From: Pararhodobacter aggregans
GTDB taxonomy: Bacteria; Pseudomonadota; Alphaproteobacteria; Rhodobacterales; Rhodobacteraceae
Length of the DNA: 64,000 bases
Direction: 5' to 3'
Assembly (NCBI RefSeq): GCF_003075525.1
Contig: NZ_QDDR01000002.1
Location: 537,885 to 601,884 of the forward strand
The stretch's first letter is position 1. The number at the start of each line of letters is the position of its first letter. A program made the position numbers and the translations under genes. Shown in pieces: positions 26,203-35,488 of this stretch. The notes below the pieces were generated by a model. That model ran no database searches. It was not told the DNA's origin and was given only the letters and a program-made list of their open reading frames with translations.

Positions 26203-29200
26203 CATTCCGTCGACTTCGGCCTTCACCCGGGCGACTGCGGCCTCTTTCACCGGGCCATAGCCCCGGATTCCGCGTGCCGCCGTCAGCAGGGCCAGCCCGC
26301 GCTCCTTGTCGCCTTGAGCGGCCTTGGTGATGAGCCCCTCGTACCAGCCGATCAGCGCCCGCTCCATGCGCCGTTCCTCGGTCCGGCCGAAGGGGTCGAG
26401 GGCGGTGCCCCGCAGCCCTTTCATCCGCGCCAACAATGCGAAGCCGGGGCCCATCGCCCAACCCGGGAAACGGCGTTTCCTGGGGCGGCCCCGGCCGTCC
26501 TTGCCGGGCAGCATCGGCGGGGCGAGGTGATAGCTGAGCCGCGCGCCGGGGCCGAAATCGCGAGCGATCTGAGCGGCGAAAGCGGGGTCGCGGTGCAGGC
26601 GCGCCACCTCGTATTCGTCCTTGTAGGCCATCAGCTTGAAAAGCCCCTCGGCCGCGGCGCGGGTCAGGTCGTCATCCCCGGCGACAGGCGTCAGGGCCGC
26701 CTTGAACCGCTCGGCATAGGCGGCGTTCTGATAAGCGGTCAGCATCGCCGCCCGCCGTTCGACCAGCGCCGCGACGCTTTCGGGCTGCGGTTCGGGCGCC
26801 CGGAACACGGCGGGATCGACCGCCGCCAACCGCCCCAGCGCGAAGGCCCGGGCGTTGGCCGCCACCGCCACGCCGTTCAGCGCGATGGCCTTTTGCAGCG
26901 CCTCCAGCCCGACCGGCACCAGCCCCTTTTGCCAGGCGTAACCCAGCATCAGCATGTTGGCGAAGACCGTGTCGCCCAGCAGCTCCTCCGCCACCTTGCC
27001 AGCGTTCAGCGCGCCAAGCTCGCCCACCGCCGCCTCCAGCGCCTTGACCCGCGCCGGCACCTTCAACGAGGCGTCGCGGTTCAGCACGATGTCGCCGGTC
27101 GGCATCTCGGCCAGGTTCACCACCGCCTTGGTCGCGGGGTTCAGGCAGGCCGAGGCCTTGGGCGAGGAGGAGACCACGATGTCGCAGCCGATCAGCGCAT
27201 CGGCGGAGGCCGCGTCGATGCGGACTTGCGTCAGATCCGCCGGGCGAGGGGCGAGGCGCAGGTAGGACAGCACGGGGCCGAATTTCTGCGCGAAGCCGGT
27301 GAAATCGAGGACCGAGACGCCGCGCCCTTCCAGATGCGCGGCCATGGCGGTGATCTGACCGACCGTCACCACGCCGGTGCCGCCAACGCCGGTGACCAGC
27401 AGATCCCAGGTCTTGGCTTGCGGCAGGTCGGGCAGGGGCAGGCTGGCCAGCGCCGCCTCAAGGTCGGGGCGGGCCTGCGGGCTGGGTTTCAGACGTTCCG
27501 CGCCCTCGACCGTGACGAAAGAGGGGCAGAAGCCGTCGAGGCAGGAGAAATCCTTGTTGCAGGTGCTGGGGTTGATGCGCCGCTTGGGGCCGAGGTCGGT
27601 CTCGATGGGTTCCACCGACAGGCAGTTCGAAGCGACCGAGCAATCGCCGCAGCCCTCGCAGACCGCGGGGTTGATGATGGCGAATTTCAGCGGGTCGGGC
27701 AGGGTGCCGCGCTTCCTGCGGCGGCGCTTTTCGGTGGCGCAGGTCTGTTCGTAGATCAGGACCGTGACGCCCGGGACCTCGCGCAGCTCGCGCTGCACGG
27801 CGTCCATCGCGGCCCGGTCGTGGAACGTGGTCCCGGCGGGCAGGTCGGATTTGCGGAACTTGCCGATGTCGTCCGAGACCAGCGCGATCCGCTCCACCCC
27901 CTCGGCCCGGCAGATCGCGGCGATGGCCTGCACGCTGACCGGCCCGTCGACCGGCTGGCCGCCGGTCATGGCGACCGCGTCGTTATAGAGGATCTTGTAG
28001 GTGATATTGGCGCCCGCGGCGATGGATTGCCGGATCGCCATCGAGCCCGAGTGATACCAGGTCCCCTCGCCAAGGTTCTGGAACACATGGGGTTTTCCGG
28101 TGAAGCGACTGCTGGCCGCGTGGTTCACCCCCTCGCCGCCCATCTGGATCAGGCTGGTCGTCTCGCGCCCCATCCAGGAGGCCATGAAATGGCAGCCGAT
28201 GCCGGCCAGGGCCTTTGACCCCTCGGGCACCTTGGTCGAGGTGTTGTGCGGGCAGCCCGAGCAGAAATAGGGCGTGCGGGTGGCGCCGGGGATCTGCAGG
28301 ACCTTGGGTTGATGGCCGAGGATGGCGGCGGCGCGGGCCGGGAAGCCCTGATCCGGGAAGATCCGGTCCAGCCGCCGGGCGATCAGCGGCAGCAGCAGGC
28401 GCGGCGTCAGTTCGCCGGTCCAGGGCACCAGCCGCGCGCCATTCTCGTCGTTCTTGCCGACCATATGGCGGGGTTTGGCGCCGTCCCAGTCGTAGAAATA
28501 TTCCTTGAGCTGGCTCTCGATGATGCCGCGCTTTTCCTCGATCACCATCACCTCGTCCTTGCCCTCGACAAAGCGCAGGGCGTCGCGGCGGGCCAGCGGC
28601 CAGACCATGCCGACCTTGTAGAGGTCGATGCCGAGCCGCGCGCAGGCCGCCCGGTCCAGCCCCAGCAGCGACAGGGCCTCCAGCAGGTCCAGATGCGCCT
28701 TGCCGGTGGTGACGAAGCCGAAGCGGGCGGCATGGCCGTATTCGGCGCAGTCCAGCGGGTTGGCCTCGGCGAAGGCCATGACGGCGCGTTTCTTGGCCTC
28801 CATCCGTTCCTCGATCTGCACGCCGGGCAGGTCGGGCCAGCGGTAATGCAAGCCGCCGGGGTAATCCTCGAGCACGGGGGCGCGGAACACGCGGTCGGCG
28901 GGCAGGTCGATGGACATGGCGCTTTCGACCACATCCGAGACCGCCTTGAAGCCGACCCAGGTGCCGCTCGCGCGCGAACACGCCCAGCCCCATTCGGCGA
29001 AGGGCAGGAATTCGGCGACCGAGGCCGGGTTCAGGCAGGGCATGAACCAGGCCATGAAGGCCACGTCCGATTGATGCGGCATCGAGGACGAGACGCAGCC
29101 ATGGTCATCGCCCGCCACCACCAGCACGCCGCCATGGGGCGAGGCGCCATAGGCGTTGCCGTGTTTCAGCGCGTCGCCCGCCCGGTCGACGCCCGGGCCC

Positions 29201-29559
29201 TTGCCGTACCAGAGGCCGAAAACCCCCTCGACCTGCTTGCCTTCGGCGGTCTCGACCTGCTGGCTGCCGAGGATGGCGGTGGCGGCCAGATCCTCGTTGA
29301 CGGCGGGCAGGAAATCGACCCCGGCCTCGGTCAGGCGCTTCTTCTGGCGCCACATCTCCAGATCGACCCCGCCAAGCGGCGAGCCGCGGTAGCCGCTGAC
29401 CAGCCCGGCGGTATTCAGCCCCGCCTCGCGGTCGCGCCGGGCTTGATCCAGCGTCGCGCGCACCAGCGCCTGCGTGCCGGTCAGGAAGACGCGGCCGTCG
29501 CGGCGGGTATAGCGGTCGTCGAGGGCGTAGTCGTCGAGGGGGCGGCTAGGGGCGTTCAT
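26191..29559 (-). CDS. Indolepyruvate:ferredoxin oxidoreductase, fused single-chain form
   Basis: 1122 residues from the ATG at 29559 (MNAPSRPLDDYALDDRYTRRDG). It joins the IorA-like and IorB-like parts. The N-terminal pyrimidine/TPP region holds SGYRGSPLGGVD, the TPP-binding pyrophosphate region includes GIGCHFMASWMGRE and GGEGVNH, a 4Fe-4S cluster motif CEGCGDCSVASNCLS lies at about residue 633, and the gamma-type domain starts WDLLVTGVGGTGVVTVG (about 725). The enzyme oxidatively decarboxylates aryl-pyruvates to acyl-CoA with ferredoxin, in aromatic amino-acid breakdown. Divergent from an Lrp/AsnC regulator 140 bases away. Length matches the alphaproteobacterial fused form. Confidence 0.94.
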   Translation of the reverse strand: MNAPSRPLDDYALDDRYTRRDGRVFLTGTQALVRATLDQARRDREAGLNTAGLVSGYRGSPLGGVDLEMWRQKKRLTEAGVDFLPAVNEDLAATAILGSQQVETAEGKQVEGVFGLWYGKGPGVDRAGDALKHGNAYGASPHGGVLVVAGDDHGCVSSSMPHQSDVAFMAWFMPCLNPASVAEFLPFAEWGWACSRASGTWVGFKAVSDVVESAMSIDLPADRVFRAPVLEDYPGGLHYRWPDLPGVQIEERMEAKKRAVMAFAEANPLDCAEYGHAARFGFVTTGKAHLDLLEALSLLGLDRAACARLGIDLYKVGMVWPLARRDALRFVEGKDEVMVIEEKRGIIESQLKEYFYDWDGAKPRHMVGKNDENGARLVPWTGELTPRLLLPLIARRLDRIFPDQGFPARAAAILGHQPKVLQIPGATRTPYFCSGCPHNTSTKVPEGSKALAGIGCHFMASWMGRETTSLIQMGGEGVNHAASSRFTGKPHVFQNLGEGTWYHSGSMAIRQSIAAGANITYKILYNDAVAMTGGQPVDGPVSVQAIAAICRAEGVERIALVSDDIGKFRKSDLPAGTTFHDRAAMDAVQRELREVPGVTVLIYEQTCATEKRRRRKRGTLPDPLKFAIINPAVCEGCGDCSVASNCLSVEPIETDLGPKRRINPSTCNKDFSCLDGFCPSFVTVEGAERLKPSPQARPDLEAALASLPLPDLPQAKTWDLLVTGVGGTGVVTVGQITAMAAHLEGRGVSVLDFTGFAQKFGPVLSYLRLAPRPADLTQVRIDAASADALIGCDIVVSSSPKASACLNPATKAVVNLAEMPTGDIVLNRDASLKVPARVKALEAAVGELGALNAGKVAEELLGDTVFANMLMLGYAWQKGLVPVGLEALQKAIALNGVAVAANARAFALGRLAAVDPAVFRAPEPQPESVAALVERRAAMLTAYQNAAYAERFKAALTPVAGDDDLTRAAAEGLFKLMAYKDEYEVARLHRDPAFAAQIARDFGPGARLSYHLAPPMLPGKDGRGRPRKRRFPGWAMGPGFALLARMKGLRGTALDPFGRTEERRMERALIGWYEGLITKAAQGDKERGLALLTAARGIRGYGPVKEAAVARVKAEVDGMTAR

Positions 29560-29699
29560 GGCAGACCTCCGGGCTTTTCCCCAGTCTAGGCCGGGGCACG
29601 CGGAAAGGGGTGTCAGATTTGCCCGGGCGGACGGGCTTTCTTTCACAGGCGTTCCGAATTACATAGCCTCAGTGGTGAATTTTGCCAGGGACGGCGCTG

Positions 29700-30158
29700 A
29701 TGCTGGAAGAAATCGACTGGAAACTGCTCGACCTGTTGCAGGCCGATGCCCGGCTTTCCAACCAGGAGATGGCGGAAAGGGTCGGCCTTTCCACCTCGTC
29801 CTGCTGGCGGCGGGTCAAGGCGCTGGAGGAGGCGGGCGTGATCCGCGCCTACCGGGCCGAGGTCGATGCGGCCAAGGCGGGCCTCGGGTTTCATGCGCTG
29901 ATCCATATCACGCTGGCGCGCCATTCCCGCGAGGTGGTGGAGCGCTTCACCGCCGAGGTGATGCGCCATGACGAGGTGCTGGATTGCTTCTCGACCACCG
30001 GGGCGATGGATTATCACCTGCGGGTGCTTTGCGCCGATCTCGCGGCCTTCAACGCCTTCATGGAGCAGGGGCTGTTCCGCATCGAGGGGATCGCGCAGGT
30101 CCAGACCCATCTGGTGCTGCGGCCGATCAAGATGCGCCGGGTTCTGCCGCGTCCCTGA
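29700..30158 (+). CDS. Lrp/AsnC-family transcriptional regulator
   Basis: 152 residues from the ATG at 29700 (MLEEIDWKLLDLLQADARLS). The N-terminal winged helix-turn-helix (about residues 4-55) includes NQEMAERVGLSTSSCWRRVKALEEAGVI. The C-terminal RAM/effector domain (about 65-145) is present, with the conserved GAMDYHLRVLCADLAAFNAFM. Regulators of this type sense amino acids. Divergent placement beside the indolepyruvate oxidoreductase suggests it controls that gene in response to aromatic amino acids; this is inferred from position. Confidence 0.92.
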   Translation: MLEEIDWKLLDLLQADARLSNQEMAERVGLSTSSCWRRVKALEEAGVIRAYRAEVDAAKAGLGFHALIHITLARHSREVVERFTAEVMRHDEVLDCFSTTGAMDYHLRVLCADLAAFNAFMEQGLFRIEGIAQVQTHLVLRPIKMRRVLPRP

Positions 30159-30236
30159 GGGCGCCGGGTGCAATTGCCTTTCAGGCGGGGCGCGGACTAA
30201 GGTTGCGCCGGGCAGAGACGCAGGAACGGGGTGGGC

Positions 30237-31730
30237 ATGCATCGACTTTGGGTGCTGGTGGCGGTGCAGGCCAGCGTGGCGGCGGCGAGCCTGGTGGTGG
30301 AGATCGTGGCGGGCCGGATGCTGGCGCCCTATGTCGGCATGTCGCTCTATACCTGGACCTCGGTGATTGCCGTGGTGCTGGCCGGGTTCTCGGCCGGGCA
30401 TTGGATCGGCGGGCGGCTGGCCGAGGGCACGCCGGAGGCCGCGTTGCGCGCCAACGGCTGGGCGATGCTGGCGGCCTCGCTGACCACGGCGGGCGCGGTC
30501 TTCGTGCTGCGGGGCGCGGCGGGGCCGGTGGTCACGGCGCTGGAGGATCCGGTCGCCTCGATCGTCGCGCTGACCCTGCTGGTCTTTTTCCTGCCCTCGT
30601 TCTTCGCCGGCATCCCGGCGCCGATCCTGTCGATGATCGCCGTGGTCCGGCACCCGGACCGCAAGGGACGGGCGCTCGGCGCCATGTTCGCGGCCGGGGC
30701 CTGGGGGGCGATCCTGGGCACGCTGGCGGCGGGGTTCGTGTTCATCTCGTGGCTGGGGTCGGTCGGCACGCTGGTCGTGGTCGCGGTGGTCTATGCGGGG
30801 CTCGGCATCGCCTCGCTGGTCTCGGCCGGTGGCAGGGCGGGGATCGGGGCGGGCAGCGCGGCGCTGCTGGCCCCGGCGGCGCTGGCGCTGTCGGCCCTGT
30901 CCCAGCCCGACCCCTGTACGGTCGAAAGCGATTATTTCTGCATCCGGGTGATCGACGAGGGCGAGCCGGGCGCGCCCATGCGCTTCATGGTGCTGGACCA
31001 TCTGGTGCATGGGGTGGCGGACGGGCTGGACCCCACGGCCATGCTGACGCCGCATGGGATCATGCTGGAGGGGCTGCCGCGCTTGCGCATGGCGGACCGT
31101 GACCAATGGTCGGCCTTCCTGATCGGGGGCGGCAGCTATACCGTGCCGCGCTCCTGGCACGCGCGGGGCACGCCGGTTTCGGTCACGGTGGCCGAGGTCG
31201 ACCCGGCCGTGACGCAGGCCGCCATCGACCATTTCTGGTACGAACCCGGCGCCGACCGCATCATCCACGCCGACGCCCGCCGGACCCTGGCGGCGGAGGC
31301 CACGCGCTATGACGTCATCATCGGCGATGCCTTTTCTGACATCGCCGTGCCCCAGCACCTGATTACCCGGGAATTCTTCGCGACAGTGCGCGAGCGGCTG
31401 AACCCCGGCGGCGTCTATCTGATGAACGTGATCGACCACATGGACCGGCTGGAGGTTCTGGCCTCGATGGTCGCCACGGCCCGCGCCGTCTGGCCCCATG
31501 TCGAGGTCTGGACCGAGCGTCAGCACGACCCGGCCGAGAACCGGCGGGTCTTCGTGCTGGTGGCGGGCGAGGGGCCGAGTGCCCAGCCGCAGCTGGCGAC
31601 GCCCTGGGGCAACGCGATCCGCGTGGCGGCCTCGTCGGTCGATGACATATTGGCCAGCCGCCCGCATGTCGTCTTCACCGACGATTACGCACCCATCGAC
31701 CGGCTCTTGGGCGACCGGGGCGAGGGCTGA
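30237..31730 (+). CDS. Membrane spermidine-synthase-like methyltransferase-fold protein
   Basis: 497 residues from ATG 30237; a GTG two codons upstream is possible. The first roughly 225 residues are hydrophobic with about seven helices (QASVAAASLVVEIVAGRMLAP is the first). The rest is a spermidine-synthase-like Rossmann domain with FLIGGGSYTVPR, VAEVDPAVTQAA and YDVIIGDAFSDIAVP, the acidic residues that would bind decarboxylated AdoMet and polyamine. Such fused membrane proteins are common in Proteobacteria and their substrate is mostly unknown. Its stop lies in a hairpin shared with the convergent carboxypeptidase gene. Confidence 0.88.
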   Translation: MHRLWVLVAVQASVAAASLVVEIVAGRMLAPYVGMSLYTWTSVIAVVLAGFSAGHWIGGRLAEGTPEAALRANGWAMLAASLTTAGAVFVLRGAAGPVVTALEDPVASIVALTLLVFFLPSFFAGIPAPILSMIAVVRHPDRKGRALGAMFAAGAWGAILGTLAAGFVFISWLGSVGTLVVVAVVYAGLGIASLVSAGGRAGIGAGSAALLAPAALALSALSQPDPCTVESDYFCIRVIDEGEPGAPMRFMVLDHLVHGVADGLDPTAMLTPHGIMLEGLPRLRMADRDQWSAFLIGGGSYTVPRSWHARGTPVSVTVAEVDPAVTQAAIDHFWYEPGADRIIHADARRTLAAEATRYDVIIGDAFSDIAVPQHLITREFFATVRERLNPGGVYLMNVIDHMDRLEVLASMVATARAVWPHVEVWTERQHDPAENRRVFVLVAGEGPSAQPQLATPWGNAIRVAASSVDDILASRPHVVFTDDYAPIDRLLGDRGEG

Positions 31731-31738
31731 GCGCCCTC
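31722..31738. terminator. Small bidirectional hairpin over two convergent stops
   Basis: GAGGGC-TGAGC-GCCCTC overlaps both the stop at 31730 (plus) and the stop at 31737 (minus). No T-run, so the strength is uncertain. Confidence 0.4.
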
Positions 31739-33203
31739 AGACCCCGTAAATATCGCCGAACTTCGCTTCCAGGTAGTCCAGCAGCGGGCCCTCGTCCGGC
31801 TCGAACCCGCAGGCATGGGCGATGGTCTCGCGCGGCTCGCGCAGGCCGCCGTGCTGTTGCAGCTTTTCCCGCAGCCAGTCGGTGGCGACGGTCGGCTTGC
31901 CCTCGGCCAGCGCGGTGTCGATCCCAACCAGATCCTTGCGCAGCGCCTTCATCAGGCAGCCGGCATAGACATTGCCCAGCGTGTAGGTCGGGAAATAGCC
32001 AAACAGGCCCACCGACCAATGCACATCCTGCAACATCCCGTGCGAGGGCCGGTCCACCGCCACCCCGAAATCCTGCGCGAAGCGGTCGTTCCAGGCGGCT
32101 TCCAGCTCGGCCGGGGACAGGTCGCCCGAGATCAGCGCGCGTTCGATATCGAAGCGCATCATGATATGCAGGTTGTAATGCACCTCGTCGGCCTCGGTGC
32201 GGATGAAGCCGGGCTGCACGCGGTTGACGGCCCGGTAGAACCCCTCGGCATCCATGCCCAGATCGCCGAATTCGCGCCCCATCTGGCCATGCAGCCAGCC
32301 GGTAAAGGCGCGCGAGCGGCCGAGCTGGTTCTCGTAGATCCGGCTCTGGCTTTCATGCACGCCCATCGAGACGCCTTCGCCGAGCGGCGAGAAGCGGTAG
32401 GATTCGTCGATGTTCTGCTCGTAGCAGGCGTGGCCGACCTCGTGGATCGTCGAATAGAAGCAGTTGAAGGGATCAGCCTCGGCCACCCGCGTCGTGATCC
32501 GCACATCGGCGCCCGAACCCGAGGAGAAGGGATGCACGGCCAGGTCAATGCGGCCCTTGGCGAAATCGTAGCCGAAGACCTCGGCCAGGGTGCGGCTGAG
32601 CCTGAGTTGCCCGTCGCGCCCGTATTCGCCTTTCAAGGCCGCCGGGGCAGGGGCGGCCAGCACCTTTTCCCTCAGCGCCACCAGACGCGGCCGCATCCGG
32701 GCGAACATGGCGCCGATTTCCGCGCCGCTGGTCCCGGGCTCGTAATCGTTGAGCAGCGCGTCATAAAGGTCGCCATTCTGCGCCAGCGCCGCCGCTTCCT
32801 CGCGCTTCAGGGCAATCACCCGGGTCAGCGTCGGCAGGAAATGCGCCACGTCATCGCGGGCGCGCGCCTCGGCCCAGGTGCCCTGCGCGACCGAGGTCAC
32901 GCGCGCCAGTTCCGAGGCGAGCGCCGCCGGGACCCGAGTGTTGCGCTGATAATTGCGCCGCACATGCCGCAGGATCGCCGCGCCCTTCTCATCGGGCGCC
33001 TCGGCCGCCTCCAGCCACTCGCCCAGCGCCGGATCGGTGCGCCGCGCGTGCAGCACCTCCTCCAGCGCCGCCATCTCCTCGCCGCGCTGGTCCGCCGCGC
33101 CGCGGGGCATCATCGTCTCCTGATCCCAGCCCAGCCGGCCCATGACCTGCGCCAAGGACCAGGTGGTGCGCTCATGCGCGACGATCTTCTCGAAAGCGTT
33201 CAT
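31737..33203 (-). CDS. M32-family metallocarboxypeptidase (Taq type)
   Basis: 488 residues, normal for the family. Removes C-terminal amino acids from peptides, needing a divalent metal. The zinc motif HEVGH is at about residues 254-258 (STIHEVGHACYEQN), with the third ligand region GVHESQSRIYENQLGRS about 30 residues later. The family segments DYEPGTSGAEI and VQPGFIRTEADEVHYNLHI are also clear. No signal peptide, so cytoplasmic. The start overlaps the ctaA stop as ATGA, so it is second in a two-gene unit with no evident functional link. Confidence 0.95.
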   Translation of the reverse strand: MNAFEKIVAHERTTWSLAQVMGRLGWDQETMMPRGAADQRGEEMAALEEVLHARRTDPALGEWLEAAEAPDEKGAAILRHVRRNYQRNTRVPAALASELARVTSVAQGTWAEARARDDVAHFLPTLTRVIALKREEAAALAQNGDLYDALLNDYEPGTSGAEIGAMFARMRPRLVALREKVLAAPAPAALKGEYGRDGQLRLSRTLAEVFGYDFAKGRIDLAVHPFSSGSGADVRITTRVAEADPFNCFYSTIHEVGHACYEQNIDESYRFSPLGEGVSMGVHESQSRIYENQLGRSRAFTGWLHGQMGREFGDLGMDAEGFYRAVNRVQPGFIRTEADEVHYNLHIMMRFDIERALISGDLSPAELEAAWNDRFAQDFGVAVDRPSHGMLQDVHWSVGLFGYFPTYTLGNVYAGCLMKALRKDLVGIDTALAEGKPTVATDWLREKLQQHGGLREPRETIAHACGFEPDEGPLLDYLEAKFGDIYGV

Positions 33204-34342
33204 GCCGCCCTCCGAATGGTGCCGCCCAGCGGATACTGAGCCAGATAGCGGGCGCGGATGATCAGCACCCAGAGAAGGACCGCCAGCAATTGATGCGAGA
33301 GGCCCAAGGCCAGCGGCGCACCCTGCATGACGGTGACGATGCCCAGCACGACCTGCGCGGCCAGCGCCGCGAAGACCATGTGGAAGGCGCTTCGGGTCGG
33401 CGCGTAGCTCGATTTCCGGCCCCGGTTCCAGACGATGACGCCGAAGACGAACAGCAGATAGCCCGAGAGTCGGTGGATGAATTGCACCGTGCCGTCGTTT
33501 TCAAACAGATTGCGCCAGACGGGCGTCAGCTCCCACATGCCGGGCGGGAAAATGCCGCCCGCCATCAAGGGCCAGTCGGTATAGCCCCGGCCCGCGTCGA
33601 TCCCCGCGACCAGCGCGCCCAGCAGGATCTGCAGGAAGGCGAAATGCATGAGGCCGGTGGAAAGGGAATAGAGCTTCGCCTCACGCCCCCGCCGCGCCTG
33701 CAAGAGCTGCGCCTCGGGTCGGCCCAGCAGGAACATGTCCCAGGCAAGCACGCCGAGGATGACGAAAGCCAGCCCCAGATGCGTCGCCAGCCGGTAGGAG
33801 GCGACCGAGGTCACGCCCTCACCCGCGGTGATGCCCGAAGACACCATCCACCAGCCGATGGCGCCCTGAACGCCGCCGAGGACCCCGGGGATCAGAAGCC
33901 GGACGTGCCAGCCCGGCGGGATCTTGCGGAAGGCGAGGAAGCCCAGGAACCCCAGCGCCCAGACCAGCCCCACCGCGCGGCCCAGTTGCCGGTGCGACCA
34001 TTCCCACCAATAGATCGACTTGAACTCGGACAGCGTCATCTCGGCGTTCAGCAGATGGAACTGGTCGATCTGCTGATAGAGGTCGAATTCCGCCTGCCAA
34101 TCGGCCTCGGTCATCGGCGGCAGCGCGCCGCTGACCGGCCGCCATTCGGTGATCGACAGGCCGGAATCGGTGAGCCGCGTCAGCCCGCCCACGGCGATCA
34201 TGGCGGCGACCATGAGGAACAGGATCCCCAGCCAGACCCGGATCGCCCGCCGCGCGCCGGTCGGCGCCTCGATGGTCGAGCGGGCGGCGGCTCGCGGCGC
34301 CTCGCTGGCACCGGCTTCCTCGAAAATGGGGCGTTTCGCCAT
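33200..34342 (-). CDS. ctaA: Heme A synthase (COX15/CtaA type)
   Basis: 380 residues, polytopic inner-membrane protein. Converts heme O to heme A for aa3-type cytochrome oxidase. About eight helices are visible. Family blocks: GGLTRLTDSGLSITEWRPV near the N-terminus, WWEWSHRQLGRAVG with a heme-ligand His (about residue 117), GWWMVSSG, SYRLATHLGLAF with the second His (about 188), and the second-half pair FIHRLSGYLL and LGLSHQLLAVLLW with the remaining ligand His residues. Alphaproteobacterial type 2 length. The N-terminal 35 residues are Ala-rich and probably disordered. Confidence 0.96.
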   Translation of the reverse strand: MAKRPIFEEAGASEAPRAAARSTIEAPTGARRAIRVWLGILFLMVAAMIAVGGLTRLTDSGLSITEWRPVSGALPPMTEADWQAEFDLYQQIDQFHLLNAEMTLSEFKSIYWWEWSHRQLGRAVGLVWALGFLGFLAFRKIPPGWHVRLLIPGVLGGVQGAIGWWMVSSGITAGEGVTSVASYRLATHLGLAFVILGVLAWDMFLLGRPEAQLLQARRGREAKLYSLSTGLMHFAFLQILLGALVAGIDAGRGYTDWPLMAGGIFPPGMWELTPVWRNLFENDGTVQFIHRLSGYLLFVFGVIVWNRGRKSSYAPTRSAFHMVFAALAAQVVLGIVTVMQGAPLALGLSHQLLAVLLWVLIIRARYLAQYPLGGTIRRAA

Positions 34343-34397
34343 GGGTCACTCCCTGATTGGCGCCAAGCTAGGGGGGCGGAACCTTGGCCGCAAGGCC

Positions 34398-35147
34398 TCA
34401 GCGACGGGGGCGGACGAGTTGCCGCAAGATCCCGTGCAGGGTCTGCACTTCCGAGCGCGTCATGCCCCAGCGGCCCAGCATGTTGCGCAGGTTGAGCTTC
34501 ATGTGCGGGGCTTTTTCGGGCGGGAAGAAGAAGCCGGTGTCTTCCAGCTTTTCCTCGAAGTGATCGCCCAGCTTCTCGATCTCGATCTGGCTGGCCAGAT
34601 CGGTGCCGGCCAGTTCCAGCCGCACCCCCGCGGCGTTGCTGCCCTGCCGCATCCATTCATAGGCGGTGAGAAGCACGCATTGCGCGAGGTTCAGGGAATA
34701 GAAGCCGGGGTTCACCGGCACGGTGATGATGGCATTGGCATGGGCCACGTCGTCATTCTCCAGCCCCGCGCGTTCGGGCCCGAAGAGCACGGCGACCCGC
34801 TTGCCAGCCGCGATCATGGCGCGGGCTTCCTCCATGGCCGCTTCGGGCGTCAGGACCGGCTTCACCAGCCCGCGGCCACGCGCCGTGGTGGCATAGACAT
34901 AATCGCAATCGGCGACCGCGCCCGCGACATCCTCGAAAACGCCTGCGTTTTCCAACACATAGCCCGCGCCCGAGGCCATGGCCGTGGCCGAGGGATTGGG
35001 CCAGCCGTCCCGCGGCGCCACGAGGCGCATATGCTCGAGGCCGAAGTTCAGCATGGCCCGCGCGGCGGCACCGATGTTCTCGCCCATCTGCGGACGGGTC
35101 AGCACGATCAGCGGCGCGGCGCCAAGGTCGGTAGCGAGTGGTCGCAT
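34398..35147 (-). CDS. TrmJ/SpoU-type RNA methyltransferase
   Basis: 249 residues from the ATG at 35147 (MRPLATDLGAAPLIVL). SPOUT-class enzyme, probably the 2'-O-methyltransferase for position 32 of tRNA. The three SPOUT motifs are visible: RPQMGENIGAAARAMLNFG (about residues 20-38), VAVLFGPERAGLENDD (about 115-130) and VNPGFYSLNLAQCVLLTAYE (about 143-162). A C-terminal helical part follows with RSEVQTLHGILRQL. The starting ATG is chosen because upstream sequence is not conserved-looking. A copy of the dispersed repeat lies upstream. Confidence 0.9.
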   Translation of the reverse strand: MRPLATDLGAAPLIVLTRPQMGENIGAAARAMLNFGLEHMRLVAPRDGWPNPSATAMASGAGYVLENAGVFEDVAGAVADCDYVYATTARGRGLVKPVLTPEAAMEEARAMIAAGKRVAVLFGPERAGLENDDVAHANAIITVPVNPGFYSLNLAQCVLLTAYEWMRQGSNAAGVRLELAGTDLASQIEIEKLGDHFEEKLEDTGFFFPPEKAPHMKLNLRNMLGRWGMTRSEVQTLHGILRQLVRPRR

Positions 35148-35223
35148 GAGGATCCCTTTCTGCGCCCGCTTACCGTTCCATGCGTTGCGGCGCAAGGCGG
35201 GGGGCAGCACCCGGAGACAGCAA

Positions 35224-35487
35224 GGGGCGGGGGGCCAGCCCCCCGCGCCCCCCGCTCAAGGGGGTTTTCCACCCCCTTGAGAAACCCCCGAGGATATTTC
35301 TGGAATAAAGATGAAGGTAAAGAGGGCGTTAAGCCGGCATCTTCGTTCTTCAAATATCCTCGGGGGGTGAATGCCTGCAGGGCAGAGGGGGGCAGAAAGC
35401 CCCCCTTCTTCGGCGCGGCGGCACCCCGCGCCGCTGGTCGCCCGAGGCGCCCGCGGCAGCGGGCAACGAGGGCGAAACGCCTCCCCC
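35224..35487. repeat. Dispersed intergenic repeat, copy A (near full length)
   Basis: About 260 bases almost identical to the reverse complement of the block at 49624-49886. Landmarks in order: a GGGGGCCAGCCCCC hairpin, CTCAAGGGGG / CCCCCTTGAG hairpin, CCCCCGAGGATATTT, a variable spacer with AAGATGAAG and GAGGGCGTTAAG, the inverted arm AAATATCCTCGGGGG, a GGGGGGC ... GCCCCCC hairpin, CGGCGCGG/CCGCGCCG, and finally the CGCCCGAGGCGCCCGCGGCAGC block. The last block ends at the CRP gene's stop codon. Confidence 0.9.
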
Positions 35488-35488
35488 G

